Shown piece after piece: positions 11,801 to 23,248 of a stretch of DNA of 64,000 bases. The DNA comes from Anaeramoeba flamelloides (Eukaryota; Metamonada; Anaeramoebidae). Each line of letters begins with the position of its first letter. Position 1 is the first letter of the stretch. Below the pieces are notes generated by a model, which did no database searches, had not been told where the DNA came from, and saw only the letters and a program-made list of their open reading frames with translations. The stretch spans positions 2,919,001 to 2,983,000 of the forward strand of contig JANTQA010000016.1 of assembly GCA_027625915.1 (NCBI GenBank). Direction: 5' to 3'. Position numbers and translations under genes: made by a program.

Positions 11801-12608
11801 ATCAAAATTGGGGCTATTTGATCTCTTGATTGCGCCAATTCAAAGAGTACCAAGATACTTGTTATTACTAAAGGAATTATTAAAATATAGTGAAAAGGAT
11901 CATCCAGATTATAAAAATTTGGAATCAGCACACGAATCGATTAGCAAACAAGCAAATATCTTAAATGAAAGTCGAAGAGAATTTGCTAAAATCCAAAAGG
12001 TATTTAAAATCTCTCAAAAATTAAGGAATTATAAAAATTTTAATCTGCTTGACACGCCTTCAAGGGGATTTATAAAAAAAAAAAAGTTAAAAAATGTCGT
12101 TGATAAAAAAATTAAAAATAGAATTGGGATTCTATTTACAGATTTGCTTTTGATCATTACTGAGAAAAAAAAACGAGGCAAATTCCAAAAAAAATATGAA
12201 ACGAAATCCTATAATTTGGAAAAGATCTTTTGTATTAATCAAGCAACACAATTAATTCGTACGGATCAAAATGAAGATTTATTCTTTTTATTAAGTGATG
12301 CACAGAATAACCAAGATGATTTAATTTTGATGGCAACATCAATCCAAAATAGAGACCGCTGGGTTAAAGATATTGAGCTGGTTATTGAGAAAAATGCTCA
12401 AAACCAATTTCTTCCAAATTCTAATTCTTCAGGGAATATTAACAGTTTATTACCAAACAATGAAAATGCGAAAAATTCTGACAAATTGAATAATTTTTCA
12501 GAAAAAAAACAACCAAAAGAGGATTTGAAACTAAAATGTAAACCTTCAGGAAGAATTAAATGGAATATTGGAAGAAAAAAATCAGTGTATAATTTGGAGA
12601 AAAAATAA
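8889..12608 (+). CDS. RhoGEF with IQ motif, DH and PH domains
   Basis: A single-exon 1239-residue protein starting at ATG. Residues ~1-150 are basic and Ser/Pro-rich with SPxSP repeats. Residues ~150-330 and ~370-430 are coiled-coil-like. Residues ~540-568 are a Lys/Gly tract, then comes a long Lys/Glu-rich linker containing PTLPPRS (~760), a possible SH3 ligand. An IQ motif (NIQALFRGFQKRKK, ~826) is followed at once by a Dbl-homology domain (~845-1045) with the signature LLIAPIQRVPRYLLLLKELL near residue 978. A PH domain (~1055-1170) ends with the conserved Trp in NRDRWVKDIEL. DH-PH modules exchange GDP for GTP on Rho-family GTPases; the IQ helix suggests calmodulin or myosin-light-chain control. 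The DH region has the key QR-PRY core and looks active. The specific Rho substrate cannot be told. Confidence 0.95.
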   Translation: MNIKDPKERRKLRRKNKSLNEAKFYSTLKDIQLRSSDKHFETINPILKINKDKKKCINTDQTKSLHKKKNSTGVSTLFRSRGTNTLQRNRTLRDLNSNYRLSPPSPSKQTEKLNSSKYKNLRSLEPLTIKNLTQSPRSPHSPLSPSIAQFQDFTKNTTLEKIENEIDKIDKLNNNLVKISKLKTLLKSLSRFIDLMHSHFERQKRTSKVNQEELSLLETTIDEFDLEKKELQSKIHQILEERSDLVGMIESSTETVNNKTKELMKKEQHTLKLEKKIFDDAALINKLKVKVHKLNKKIKGYNKTLHINNNFHSIINNKIKDKTDPQILKVQLTQLLKDIYSAQNPDSKITKIIISNEKSSLVDQVRNFIMLQQKKITKIKKQKKKKMRQFKSKSKELQNQNKELTKQLIINNKKISQFNELGLECKLKSPEHLIQDDDPKNEKISCDQNTGNVIQSEIAKGNLDNKQISKSLQSLKSNISTNNIIINRDRSLTLGAKKAEQISGSSKSQIITNKKFEQFIHLKEQMENDGFDLNDFDLASNKKNKKSKKKGKKKGKGKGKGKGKKKKKFFFKNKKYVEKKKVFKIEEVKEEEEEDKEDRIDQEDKKEKECGNENKEEKQSEEKEKNVISDESVTVKEEKVKKSEDLKQNQGSKKKEVFGNQGISKKIENKSENTKETNINNQSLEKDKFETKKDKKLNKFIEIFEKKNNEDELKKGGEKYEQNKKIHVQEKQNQLKMLVKLFENKQITEENQNKDTQKKKRPTLPPRSFRNKIKNCHLSEMGNIGDNETKTDQTKNKNETENMDNDKKKKKSKASIITEKQAATNIQALFRGFQKRKKIKKLKQRIKISIEILKTEREYISRIRTLIEIYLIPIIDQGYIEGGDVKHLKNELEMIFGLSKKLLVSLESNVPKVNYTQTDEIGKTFKNLSPAMIVYTAYINRYSSLFTLTKEARAKNTTFDNFLIQTKLQLKSKLGLFDLLIAPIQRVPRYLLLLKELLKYSEKDHPDYKNLESAHESISKQANILNESRREFAKIQKVFKISQKLRNYKNFNLLDTPSRGFIKKKKLKNVVDKKIKNRIGILFTDLLLIITEKKKRGKFQKKYETKSYNLEKIFCINQATQLIRTDQNEDLFFLLSDAQNNQDDLILMATSIQNRDRWVKDIELVIEKNAQNQFLPNSNSSGNINSLLPNNENAKNSDKLNNFSEKKQPKEDLKLKCKPSGRIKWNIGRKKSVYNLEKK

Positions 12609-14554
12609 TTTTTCTCTTTGTTTTTAAAAATTTTTTAATTTTTGATCTTTTTGTTTTTTTATTCTTGTATTTTTTGGATAAAAATGCTGTGTTATGTATA
12701 TATTTCAATATAACATTTTTATTATTATATAATATGTTGTTCATATTTTTTTTTTATTTATTATTATTATATGTTATCTTCAGCTTGATGTTAAAAGTTT
12801 TATTTCTCTTTATACTTTTTCTTAAAATTATTTTATTTTCTAATTGCCCTTTTTATTATTTTTTTTTATTTGTTAATAAACATTGCTTTTTTTATCATCT
12901 AAAATATATAAAATAATCATACATAACATTTGTAATTTTGTAGAAATTGTTGATTTTCTTTTTATTGTATTATTATAAAAAAGTGTTAATTTGAATTTAA
13001 TAAACAAATTAATTTATTGAATAGATTAAAAAAAATTTCCAGTCAAAGGGGGGGGCAAGTTGTAGGGAGTGTATTACATATACTTAAAGGGTTTGAATGA
13101 ATATTAGAAAAGAAAAAAAAATTATTTTGGATATTTCAAAATTGAAATCATTTTTAATCATTTTGCTTTTTTTTTTTTTAATAGGTTGTATTTGAAATTG
13201 TTATTTTTATTTGCAAGATCGATAGTTAGTTGGTAAAAATGTACTATTACAATGTTACTGAAAAAGTGAAAATAGATTGTAGAGTAATAATATTTATTTC
13301 TATTGGAATTGTATTTGATCTACAGTAGAAGAACAAAATTAATATTTTTTTTTTTTCTTAATGGGGGACAAAGAAATTTTGATTTTTCAATTTTGAAGAA
13401 AATTAATTGATTTTTTAGTTTTATTCTATAAATAGATACCAACTTTTCTTTTCATGTGCATGATTCTGTTTATTTCTTATTTTTCTTCAAAGGTCAATTG
13501 TAAATAATATTTGAAATAAATGCTGTGTGACTTTGACTGAAACAAAGTTAAGACATGAATATAAGGAGATTATGCTTTTTTTTAAAGAATTTGTTTTAAT
13601 AAATATAAATCAAAAATTTAATTCTAATATTGTTAAATTCAGCCCTTGGTTCACAATTTTGGTTCAATAACCTACAGAATCTTTTTTTAAAAATTAAAAA
13701 AATTAACAATATTTTTAATGTTTTATTATTTTTTAGTTATAAAAACCAAAATAATTTAAAGGCCAGTCAAAGAGGGAGAATTCTATTGTTTTTCTTTAAA
13801 ATTTGAATAAATAAAGTATAAATATTCTATTTTTTTGGAAAAAATGAAATTTAATTTGAATTTTTTTCTTGAAAAAACACAACACCCCTTTTTTTGTACT
13901 TGGAGTAAAAGACGCAACATAAACAAAACAGTTTTAAAACCCAAATGGGAATTAAAATAGTCTTTCTATGGGCTGAGAAATTAAATTTCTCTTTTTTGCT
14001 ATTTTCTTCAATCAAAAAAAGAAAAAAATATAACTATTTACCACCCAACATTCAAGTTATAAATTGTTTTCTTTTATATGTATTTGTAATTTTTGAAACC
14101 CACTTGGTAAGAAATAATCTCAAAAAATAAATATCATTAATGAAAATGAGTACTAAATACCTATATTTCTATTCAAGATTTAATTTTTGAAAAGCTAATT
14201 TTACTTCAAAAAAGAAATTAAATGCGATTTTCCATTTTTACATCCAACTATATATCCTTTTTATCCTTTTGGATTTGAAATTTAAATGGTGATTTTCAAA
14301 AAAAATTATTACAAAAAAAAATGAAACAATATTTATGTTATGAAAAAATGTGGTATTTCAGGGCCTTTCGTTTTTTAATACAAACCTATTTTGAATAAAT
14401 CTCTAATGATCAAATATCTGGGCAACAAAACTTTTTTAACCTAACCCTGTTATATTCTAATTTTCAAAAAGTAATCTTCATTCAATTCCAAATAGTTTGA
14501 TTTTTAATAATGGTTTCAAATAATTCAAAAAATGTTTCAGTTTATTGTCTTTAG

Positions 14555-14591
<37 letters not shown>

Positions 14592-16780
14592 TTGATTGAT
14601 CAACATTTTCCTTTTAATTTTACTATTAAAATAAGAGGGAATATTTTTTGGGCATCAATTACTGGAAATTAGTAAAAAGAAAAAATACTGAAATTGAAGT
14701 GAAAGTCCTATTTATGATAATTAAGATATAAAAAGGTTTTTTGAGATTTTTTTTATTTCTATTTAGTGTTTTCAAAGTTTCCAATTTAATTTGAAGAATG
14801 AATCAATTAAGTTTATTTTTTATAAAAAAATTCAGAAACTACATGATAATCCCAAACATTCTTATTCGTTAACAATACCCTTAAAAAAGATGATCTAATC
14901 CAAATATTTAATATATTTATATCTATATCTGTGTGTTTGTGTGTGTGTGTGTGTTTGTATGTATATTGAATTTCTATACTTTTTAGATAGTGTATGATAA
15001 AAAAACATGTAAAGGATTTTTAATATATGTACACGGTGTAACTATGAATATTCTAAAAAATAGAGTTTTAACTATTTTAGAGTTAAATAAAAGATTACAT
15101 TAACTTATACAAATTTTGATAATAGTAAATATAATATCTGGGTATCTTAAAAGACTATTAATAATTTTCATCAAAAAATTGTTTGATAAATACCTATCAT
15201 TCAATTTTTTGAAAAAATTTTTTTTTCATGCAAAGTATTGGTATTTATGAAATATTTTATCTTGAAAACCCATTTTATGATAAAAAACTAAAATGTGCAT
15301 GTCGTTTACTATTCACAAAATTTGGATATATATATGGAATTCTTTATTTATCTCTAAAAATTATAAAAACTCTTTTTTTTGACTACATTCTTTATTAATA
15401 TTTGTGATAATAAAAAAAAACGAAAATAAGAAAGTGAAAATAAAAATTACCCATAATGTAAAAAAAAAATTAAATTGATATTGGTTCATCATTATTGTGA
15501 GTATATCGTAGAGGATTTAGTTGATCCAAGATTTGAATGAATTGAGTAAAATCAAGGATTTACTTAGATTCTATTGAATTGTAAAAAGATTATACATCCT
15601 TTTCAATCATACCCTGAATTTTAATAGACATATAAATTGACTTTTTTGTTTATGTTAAATACCAAAAAAAAAAAAAAAAAAATCATCGGTTGTATGTCAT
15701 CATATACATTTTATGGTTTAATGTGTGTTTTTTAAAAATATTTCTTATTTGAAAGATTAAGAAAAAAATGTTGATGTTTATTAAAATAATTTCAAAAATC
15801 CAAAACACTGTATCAAAAGATCGAAATTTAATAATTTGATGATTTCTTTCGAATATTCATGGATTCTTGATGGTTGGGTGCTTATAAATTAAAGATCCGC
15901 AAATAATAAGAAAAATATTTGCAAATTGTTGATCCCATGGAAAGTTTGTAGTTAAAATTTCAAATTTTAAAATTTTCTCTAAGAGAAATTTTTGTTCTAT
16001 TATTAAATCCCATGGTATGTTTTCATGGGATATCACATAACCACACAATCATGTCATAAAAAGGAAAGTGTGAGATTAAAAATAATTGTTTTGTTTATCA
16101 TGAATTTCATCGGAGGGTTGGAATGGTTGTATATATATATAGATGCGTAAATTTAAAAGAATCATGTGAAATCAAGGATTTTACTCTATTCTTGATAATA
16201 AAAAAACATAAATAAAGTGAAATCCCGATTAATAATTAAATGTTCTAGTATTGTTATCTTTTAATCATTGTTTTTTTCTCTAGCTTTTACGGTTTCTTTG
16301 AATTTAATATAAAATAAAAATCTTTGGCAGATCTTTATAATTCGACACTAGAAATTATATTATTATTTTATTGTGAAAATAATTGGATTGTTTTTCTTCT
16401 CTTTTTTTTTTTTATTTAGATAATTTTATTTAAATTATTCATTTCTCTTTTCATAATTACTTCAAAAATATTTTACTTTTTGAAAATTTTAATAGAAAAT
16501 TACTCTTTAGAAAATTAATTTAATTCTGGAAACGATAATAAAAAAGGTTTCATTTATTGATTTGAAAAGGTGAGGGAAAAGATGTAAACTTTTTCCCAAA
16601 GGGTAAATTCATCATCGTAAAAAATTATTTGAAATTAATAAAAACCTATTTAGACATTTTAATGGTTACCAAATACTCATCCAAAAACAAAAATAACTAA
16701 AAAAAAGATTTTTGTTAGTAACTTAATAAGATTTCATTTTATTTTCAAAACCACTATCCCCTTAAAATTTTGTTGTTTTA
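12609..16780. other. Intergenic desert
   Basis: No gene supported. It holds G-runs preceded by CAGTCAAAG (13040-13055 and 13764-13777), an AT microsatellite at 14560-14588, a GT-rich run near 14932-14960 and single degenerate units of the palindrome AGTAAAATCAAGGATTTACT at about 15540 and 16165. Confidence 0.4.
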
Positions 16781-16942
16781 CTGGTATTTGAATTATAAAT
16801 AGGAAAAATTTTCACTTCATTTTTAAAAACCTTTTCCCAACAAAGCCAAATTTTACAATCTACCTCTTGATAACTCTATTTATAAAAAAAAAATATTGCA
16901 AAAGAAGTGAAAATATTTTCCCAATTATAATTCAAATACCAG
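16781..16942. mobile_element. 162-bp TA-flanked MITE with CTGGTATTTG termini
   Basis: The ends CTGGTATTTGAATTATAA and TTATAATTCAAATACCAG are inverted repeats, with arms extending through GGAAAA and TTTTCACTTC for about 40 bp. TA stands on both sides (16779-16780 and 16943-16944). The interior is non-coding. The structure fits a Tc1/mariner-mobilised MITE. I saw no second copy in the window. Confidence 0.7.
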
Positions 16943-18000
16943 TAATATCCAATAGAAGTTCGAAGCTGTTTAAATTGTGAAATATACTGTAAGATCAATC
17001 TCTAAAATCAAAAAATCAAAAACCAAAAACAAGTATACTCGTTAAAAAAAGTGAAAAAGAAGAGACACAAAATTTCGAATTATGAATAATTCATGATTTG
17101 ATTCAAGAACTATTTCGAAAAATCAACATTGAAAACTAAGTAATTTTTACAAGAAAAAAACAACTTTGTGAAACACCAAATTCCAATTTAAATCCTTAAT
17201 AATTATTATTTTACATTCAGAAATGTTCATTATAATAAAGCACTCTTTGGCTCTTTTTGATTTATTTTTTTTTTCCCCTTTTATTGAAACTTTGATTTTT
17301 ATTCAATATAAAAATGTTGTAATCATGAATAGATATGTCCCCAATTTTAGAAATTTAATCATTTTGAAAAATAAATCAAGTGACAAAGATTAAATTTTTT
17401 TGATAAAATTTCAATTTTAAAGTTTTAAAATATTTCGAGTATTAATTGGATTTTTGTTAATGCGATCCTGTGATTTTTTTATTAGTTATTAGAAACTTTT
17501 GAACTTGATCAGATGTTTTTTTTTTTTTTTTCATTTTTTAAATTCCTTGTCAATTGAGAAACATGGGTTTATTTTTTTTTGTTATTTGAATATTGTTAAT
17601 TAAAAAAAGTCTTATTTCCCAATACCCTTTATAGTAGCAATCTACTCCTTGAGTGGGATTGAATTTGTGAATAGTAACTTTACCCTTAAAAAGACTTTTG
17701 AAAAATTAAAAGTGTAACAAAACTGTTTTACATTTTTTTTATCAAAACATTTTTTGAATTTTCCAATTAATACAGAGTGAAACCAAATCAAAACGTGGAA
17801 TTATTTTAATTTTCCTCTTTTTCAAACTTTTTATTTTAAATAAAACTTATTTAAAAAAATTATTCTCAATTTTATTTCTCAAAAAAATTCAAAAAACATT
17901 TTGACAAATTAAATTTTTTTCTCAAATAATATTACATAATTTCGTCAAAATTGACAATCTTATTTTTTAACAACTGTTGTTATTACTCAATTAAAATCAA
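16943..18000. other. Intergenic desert
   Basis: AT-rich with poly(T) runs. I see no gene or repeat in it. Confidence 0.4.
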
Positions 18001-18900
18001 AGAAAAGAACTCTATTATTATTCATTTTATTCTCGACCAAGTTAGAAGTTTGAATATTTATTCACAAGTTCAAAAAACAATTCAAGATTTATTAGTAATC
18101 TTTGAATAAATGCAATAATGAGGGTGTTTTGGCTTCTTATAATCAAACCCAATCCACATTTTTTACTCTTCAAATTGGGATAAAACATTTTTAACACTTT
18201 AGGACAAATGATTTTTGTGTGTTTTTGAAAATGAAATTAAAAACTAATAAATAACAGATTTCTTTTGATATAATCAAATGTTTGACTTTATTTATTTTTT
18301 TTTTATCTTTAAATTCCTTCATAAAAAAACGTTGCCCAACATTGATAATTGAGAAAACTCCATTAATTTGATCGATGTGAACAACATGGGAGAATTGGAG
18401 TTTTTGTTTCAAAAACAGAAGTGTCTGTTATTAAATTTTTTTTTTTATTTTGATCAAAAGCTAAAGATAATTCCTATTAAAAGAATATAAACCAATAAAT
18501 TCAATCCCATTTTTAATACAACTTTTCACAGAAGAGACAATCGAATACCCATCTTGTAGAACTTTAATGGTAAAAATTTTTCTTTATTATTTTTGATCTC
18601 GATTTAAAGTTAAAATTTTTGGTTCAATTGAAAAGATCAATACTATTCGTTATTTGAAAAGGAATCAAAATTTTCAAACATTTTGAAAAAAATCAAGAAA
18701 ACTTTTCTTTCCTGGAAATTCTAATAGAAAAAATAAAAATTTAAATAAGATTAGATTCTGATGAAGTTTTGTTATTGTTTTTAATCTGTTTCTATAATTT
18801 TTTGCTAGTTGTGTTTCAAATTGATTCCTTCTATTTCCATTAATAACAAACCAAATAAAATAATCTCCCAAATTGGTCAGTGGTACACAATTCATTTATT
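18001..18900 (-). other. Possible cryptic or decayed exons
   Basis: Three separate minus-strand pieces read like protein: about 18674-18895 (containing NCVPLTNLGDYFIWFVING), about 18300-18420 (containing FSHVVHIDQINGVFSIINVG, preceded by a splice-acceptor-like TTTAATAACAG), and about 18045-18190 (containing FYPNLKSKKCGLGLIIRS). Amino-acid composition is less AT-driven than nearby chance frames. No family is recognised, no single start can be chosen and the pieces cannot be linked with confidence. This may be a small intron-rich gene or a pseudogene. Confidence 0.2.
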
Positions 18901-18991
18901 GTCAATAAAACACAATAAACTCCTTTCTTTTAATTGTTTATTTATTTGGGTCGATTTATTTTTCTTGATCAAGGTCTTCCTTTTGCCAATA

Positions 18992-19024
18992 CTCGGCTCA
19001 CTGCCCCCAACTGAGTGGATCGAG
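18992..19024. other. GC-rich island with hairpin potential
   Basis: In an otherwise ~20-25% GC stretch, the string from CTCGGCTCACTGCCCCCAAC to CGAG can pair CTCG with CGAG and CTCA with TGAG around a C-rich loop. GC islands in AT-rich genomes are often structured RNAs or exons. I cannot assign it to a known RNA family. Confidence 0.2.
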
Positions 19025-19508
19025 ATGGAAATTAATTTTTATGAATAAATTACAAAATTTCAAACTTTTGAAAAAAGCAACACATTTACAAAACGTACAA
19101 AAGTTGATAGTATAAGATTTTTAAAATAAAAATTCAGAATTTACTTTTTGTTTCCTCAAACTTTCACTCATATTAAAAACACTTCTAGAATTAAAACTAA
19201 AATAATTTGAAACAAAATAAGAAAAAACTCTCTTTTGAAAAATGGATTTCTTTTTTTTTTTTGCTTTTCTTGAAATCGAATAAAACAAGAAAAAAAAATC
19301 AAGTATAATAAAATCAATTGGTTCCTTTCTTCTTTTTTTCGATAATCCCACTTAATTTATCAATTTTCTCATCTTGAACATTTTATTACTAATTTTCTGA
19401 AAACGAGAAATTAAGAACTTGAAAACGGAATGTTTTGACAAGACAATCCTTGATTTCTTAACATTTTTTTTGTTTTGGGTACTGTTGAACAATTTTCTTA
19501 CTCAATTA

Positions 19509-19767
19509 GGCTACAATCTTGACCTTTTTGATCTGTTTGTATAAATTGTATGAAGAGATTAACAAAAGACTTTTCTGGAAGAAATGTGACAAAATCTGGA
19601 TATTTATTAAAGATCCTGGTAAACCCCAATTTTTAAAAGACAGCGTTCCAACTTTCACACAGGCAAAAATTCCAATCATTTTAAAATTTTACAAAGGTTA
19701 TTCATTATTTATAACAATGATCGAAAAAAACCCGTACCAAAGTATAATAACTGTGATTCTAAATTAA
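19509..19767 (+). other. Possible terminal exon of an unrecognised gene
   Basis: After an acceptor-like ACTCAATTAG the frame is open for about 86 codons to TAA and has a protein-like composition (DPGKPQFLKDSVPTFTQAKI then PIILKFYKG). It has no ATG at its beginning, so if real it needs an upstream exon, which I could not find. The PGKPQFLKD...PIILKFY layout is faintly like the C-terminal half of small thioredoxin-like (TXNDC17) proteins, but no WCPDC motif is seen upstream. Treat it as a candidate only. Confidence 0.25.
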
Positions 19768-22217
19768 ACCCAAAAGATATTTTTTAATTTTGTTCCAATT
19801 TAATATCTTATTCACAACTCGATAGTATACCCAAAAAGTGTTTCTTAAGATCAAATCATTTTTTGAAGGCTCATTTCTTGATGTTGTGAGGTAATTATTA
19901 AATCAGGAATGTAATCTGTCTCTATTTTTCCTAATTATTTTTCTTTTTTCTGGAAATGTATTTTTTTTTTTGATTACACAAATTAATACACAAAAATTAA
20001 AACCGATTTTTTTTGAGAAAAATTTTACAATTTGATCCTTTATTTTTAGGAATTTCTTTTTTAATAATCAAAGGTCAAGAAATCGTTATCAGGTTTGGGT
20101 ATTACACATTGTTAGTTTATTTGGTTGAATAGTGCATAAGTTATCTAAAACTAAAAAACACAGTTTTAATTTTGAAACATGTATTAAAGTTCTCAGTAAG
20201 AATTATTATGACAACAACGTTTTTTTAAAAAAAGTGACTTTTTGTTTTCACAAGTTGAAATAAGACTGTTGTTTTATTAACACCATTCTCTGACGAGTTT
20301 TTTTAAAAGAATTAATAAGGATAAGATTGTTGTACTTTTTAATATGATTTGAGAAAATTGAGGAATTTGGAAAACTCTATCAATTCTGATAAATTCACTG
20401 AAAGGTTATGAAATTATGGGTATAATTTTCGATTTCTGGAATTTTTAACTTCAACTTTGAAGTAGGATTTTATTGTAATTATTTTCCATTATTAAAATTT
20501 AATTTTAGAAGTGAATTTATCAAAATATTTTTCAAAGGTTATTTATTTGAAAAAACCCAAAGGGTTGACAAAATCAATTGGAAACGATATTTTAAGAAAT
20601 CTAATGTAAAACAATTGCAATCCGATAAATAACCTGTGTTGAAGATCTCAAGACCTTTACAAAATTTTAACTAGGGTTTTTTCTACTTTTAGGCTTTGGT
20701 ATTGGAAAAACAAACCCTTTGTTTAAATCCAAATTGCCTTTTGTGGTGAGACCCTGAAATAAAAAAGATAACCAATAATTAAATGGTTGTCTTTCAAAAA
20801 TTAATAACATGAGTGAATTTTATTTGATCTGAAAACAGTTTTGATAAAATATAAAAATAAGACTTTTCATCGTTTTTTTTTTGTAAAATAATTAACCATT
20901 TAACCCATCAATATCTTTCGAATTCTTGTTAAAAATAATTTTAATGAATTATCTTTCTTCTTTAGATGTTTTTGTCACTCTATTGGATTATTGGATTTAT
21001 TTCTACAATCTAGCAATATATTTTGATCATGTATTACCTATTTCGAAAAGGTTAAATGTGAAAAATAGGTGTGGTATAAAGAGTATTTTTTGGACTTTGG
21101 GTTAACTTTTGTGTTCATTTAATTTGATTTTTGAAGAACAAATGTTAATGAACTTGAAATAATAGTTGAACTTTATATTTTTTTTTGAAGTGAAATGTTT
21201 TACAAAGCGAAGAACCAAATCAATAAAAACGGAAAAAGGAGTAAAAAAAATTTTTGTACATTTTTTAGAATTTATTATTATACACCCAGTTTGTCACTTT
21301 TCATCCTAATTAAAGTTTGTGGAATGGAAACTGACACAATAATTTTGTTAGTCTGATCTAGAAATCTTTGTTATTGAATTTTAAAGTGAATATCAAGCAA
21401 TAAAAAAGGTGAAAGTGAAACTCAAAAAAACTGAGAATTAAGTTGAAATATTTGGGTTTAATTTTTCAAAAATGTTTGAGAATTTCTTGAGAAGTGGAAA
21501 AAGACTGGAGTAAGGAAAAGAGAAAAAAAAAATGGTTGTAGAGTTGTGTGTTTGGAATTTTGGAGGATTTCATCATAAAGTAAAAAAATTTCCCTGAATT
21601 TCACCTTTTATCACTTTTGGTGAAGAGAAGATGATTTTACCCCCGCATTGCAATTTGAAGTGAGGGTGAACTTTATTCAATTTATTCTTCTCTTAAAAAA
21701 AGAGAAAAGTTAATAATTTCCAATAAAGTTCGTTTGAGAAAAAAACTTTTTTTTACTTCTTGTTTTAATATGAACTACTGAGGATTTACTTATGGAGAGA
21801 TCTCATGTTTGATTTGTTTTATATCAATTAAAAAATATTTTGCTTTATTAAAAATAAAAATATTTTTTTCAACTCATATCTCTTGTTTAACACCAAGAAA
21901 CAAAAACAAAACAAATATACCAACACCAGGGTAAAAACTCTTTTGTCTCTTTTTATAATAATTTTCACACTTTAAGATTATTTATTAGATTAAGAAGAAC
22001 TCTTCAAAAATTAAGTATTTTAAGTTGATTTTTTCAGAAAAAACCGATTTTTATTTTTATCACAAGATTCTCTTACACTTTGGAAAAAAATCAAGACAAA
22101 TTGGGTCTGCCAATGGAACAGACAGTTCTTACCATAATTCTTAGGAAGTGAATATTCGTGCTAAATACTTTATTGTTTTCAAAAAATTATAAACCAACTT
22201 TTCAACTTTTCATACAG
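19768..22217. other. Intergenic, no gene seen
   Basis: AT-rich with frequent homopolymers. A short hairpin (TTCACC...GGTGAA near 21600-21625) is the only structure noticed. Confidence 0.35.
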
Positions 22218-23248
22218 ATGAGCTACAATAGAGAAGTAAGGTTGAACTAATAGTTATTTTTTTTTCTTCAATTAAAAAAGAATTGGAAAAATATTTTTTT
22301 GATCTTGAAAATTGGAGAAATGAAAATCCACCAGACAGTGACGAATGGAAGCAAAAAGAATCCCCAACGTGTTTAAACAAGTATTTTTCCAACACGAACA
22401 ACATTTTTTTTTACTTTCTCTTTATTAGATATCTTCCACAAAGCCACAAAATGTTTGAACAGGGACAACACAAGAACTTCCAACAAGAGTATGAATTTGG
22501 AAAGATATTGGCAAATTTGAAATTCACAACGTTCAAGTTTAAAAGTAACAAGCCTCTGGAAAACCTCTGTTTTGTGATTAAGCAAACCACATACAATGAA
22601 CCACAAGCAAAATTCGGTTCTCAAAGAAAAGAAGCACCTATTGAAGCATGTACAAAGGAAGAATTAAAAGAGTTTCTCAATTCTCAACCAAGGCCAAATT
22701 GGAAACAAGTAATTATTTTTTTTTCATTATTAATGAATATTATTTTTTTTTTTTTGCTTTAACCCTATTTTCTTCTTTTTTTTTTTCTTCTTTATTTTCT
22801 TCACCCAAACAGATTTTTGATTTTTTTCTATTTTTAGAGCAACTTACATTTCTCACAAATTTTTCTCAAATTAATACTATTTTTTGTTCTTCGAAAATAT
22901 AACTAAGATAATTTAAAATCTTTCTAATAATTCTATTTTTCCTAATTCCAATTAACCCTGTAGCGAATTGAAATGATCAACAAATATAACCCGGATCTTG
23001 CTGTAAATTGGCAGGCATACAACAAACCCGATAAGTGCAAATGTGGGAACAAAATCATCCTCAACAAAAAATTATTCGAGCTATTTGTGGAGCTCACAAG
23101 AGGCATCAAGAAGACAGAAAACAAGACCGTGTTCGTAAAGTTGTGTCGAAACTCTCAAAGGGGGGTTGTTAAAATGATGGAAAAGGAGGGATTCAAAAAT
23201 AATTCTAATTACCTCAGAACTCATTTAGTGTTTGTCAGAAAAAACTAA
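22218..23248 (+). CDS. Unrecognised intron-containing protein (~220 residues)
   Basis: The clear coding part runs from about 22281 to 22708 and from 22964 to stop 23248. They are joined in phase 0 across a 255-bp intron (donor GTAATTATT, acceptor ATTAACCCTGTAG), giving NWKQ-RIEMINKYN. Inside the first part, 22380-22427 (GTATTT...ATTAG, 48 bp, divisible by three) may be a short intron; removal gives LNK-YLPQSHK, retention inserts a Phe-rich stretch. The N-terminus is unresolved: ATGAGCTACAATAGAGAA at 22218-22235 is followed by donor GTAAGG and an acceptor AAAAAAG at 22280, but canonical splicing there would not keep the frame of ELEKYFFDLENW. Residues are charged, with one CKCG motif and no transmembrane segment. 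I recognise no family. Confidence 0.7.

Noticed and set aside
15857-16048. Minus-strand 63-codon frame with repeated ATCCCATGG strings
   Set aside because: No motif and partly low-complexity; the ATCCCATGG repeats are short and could be chance.
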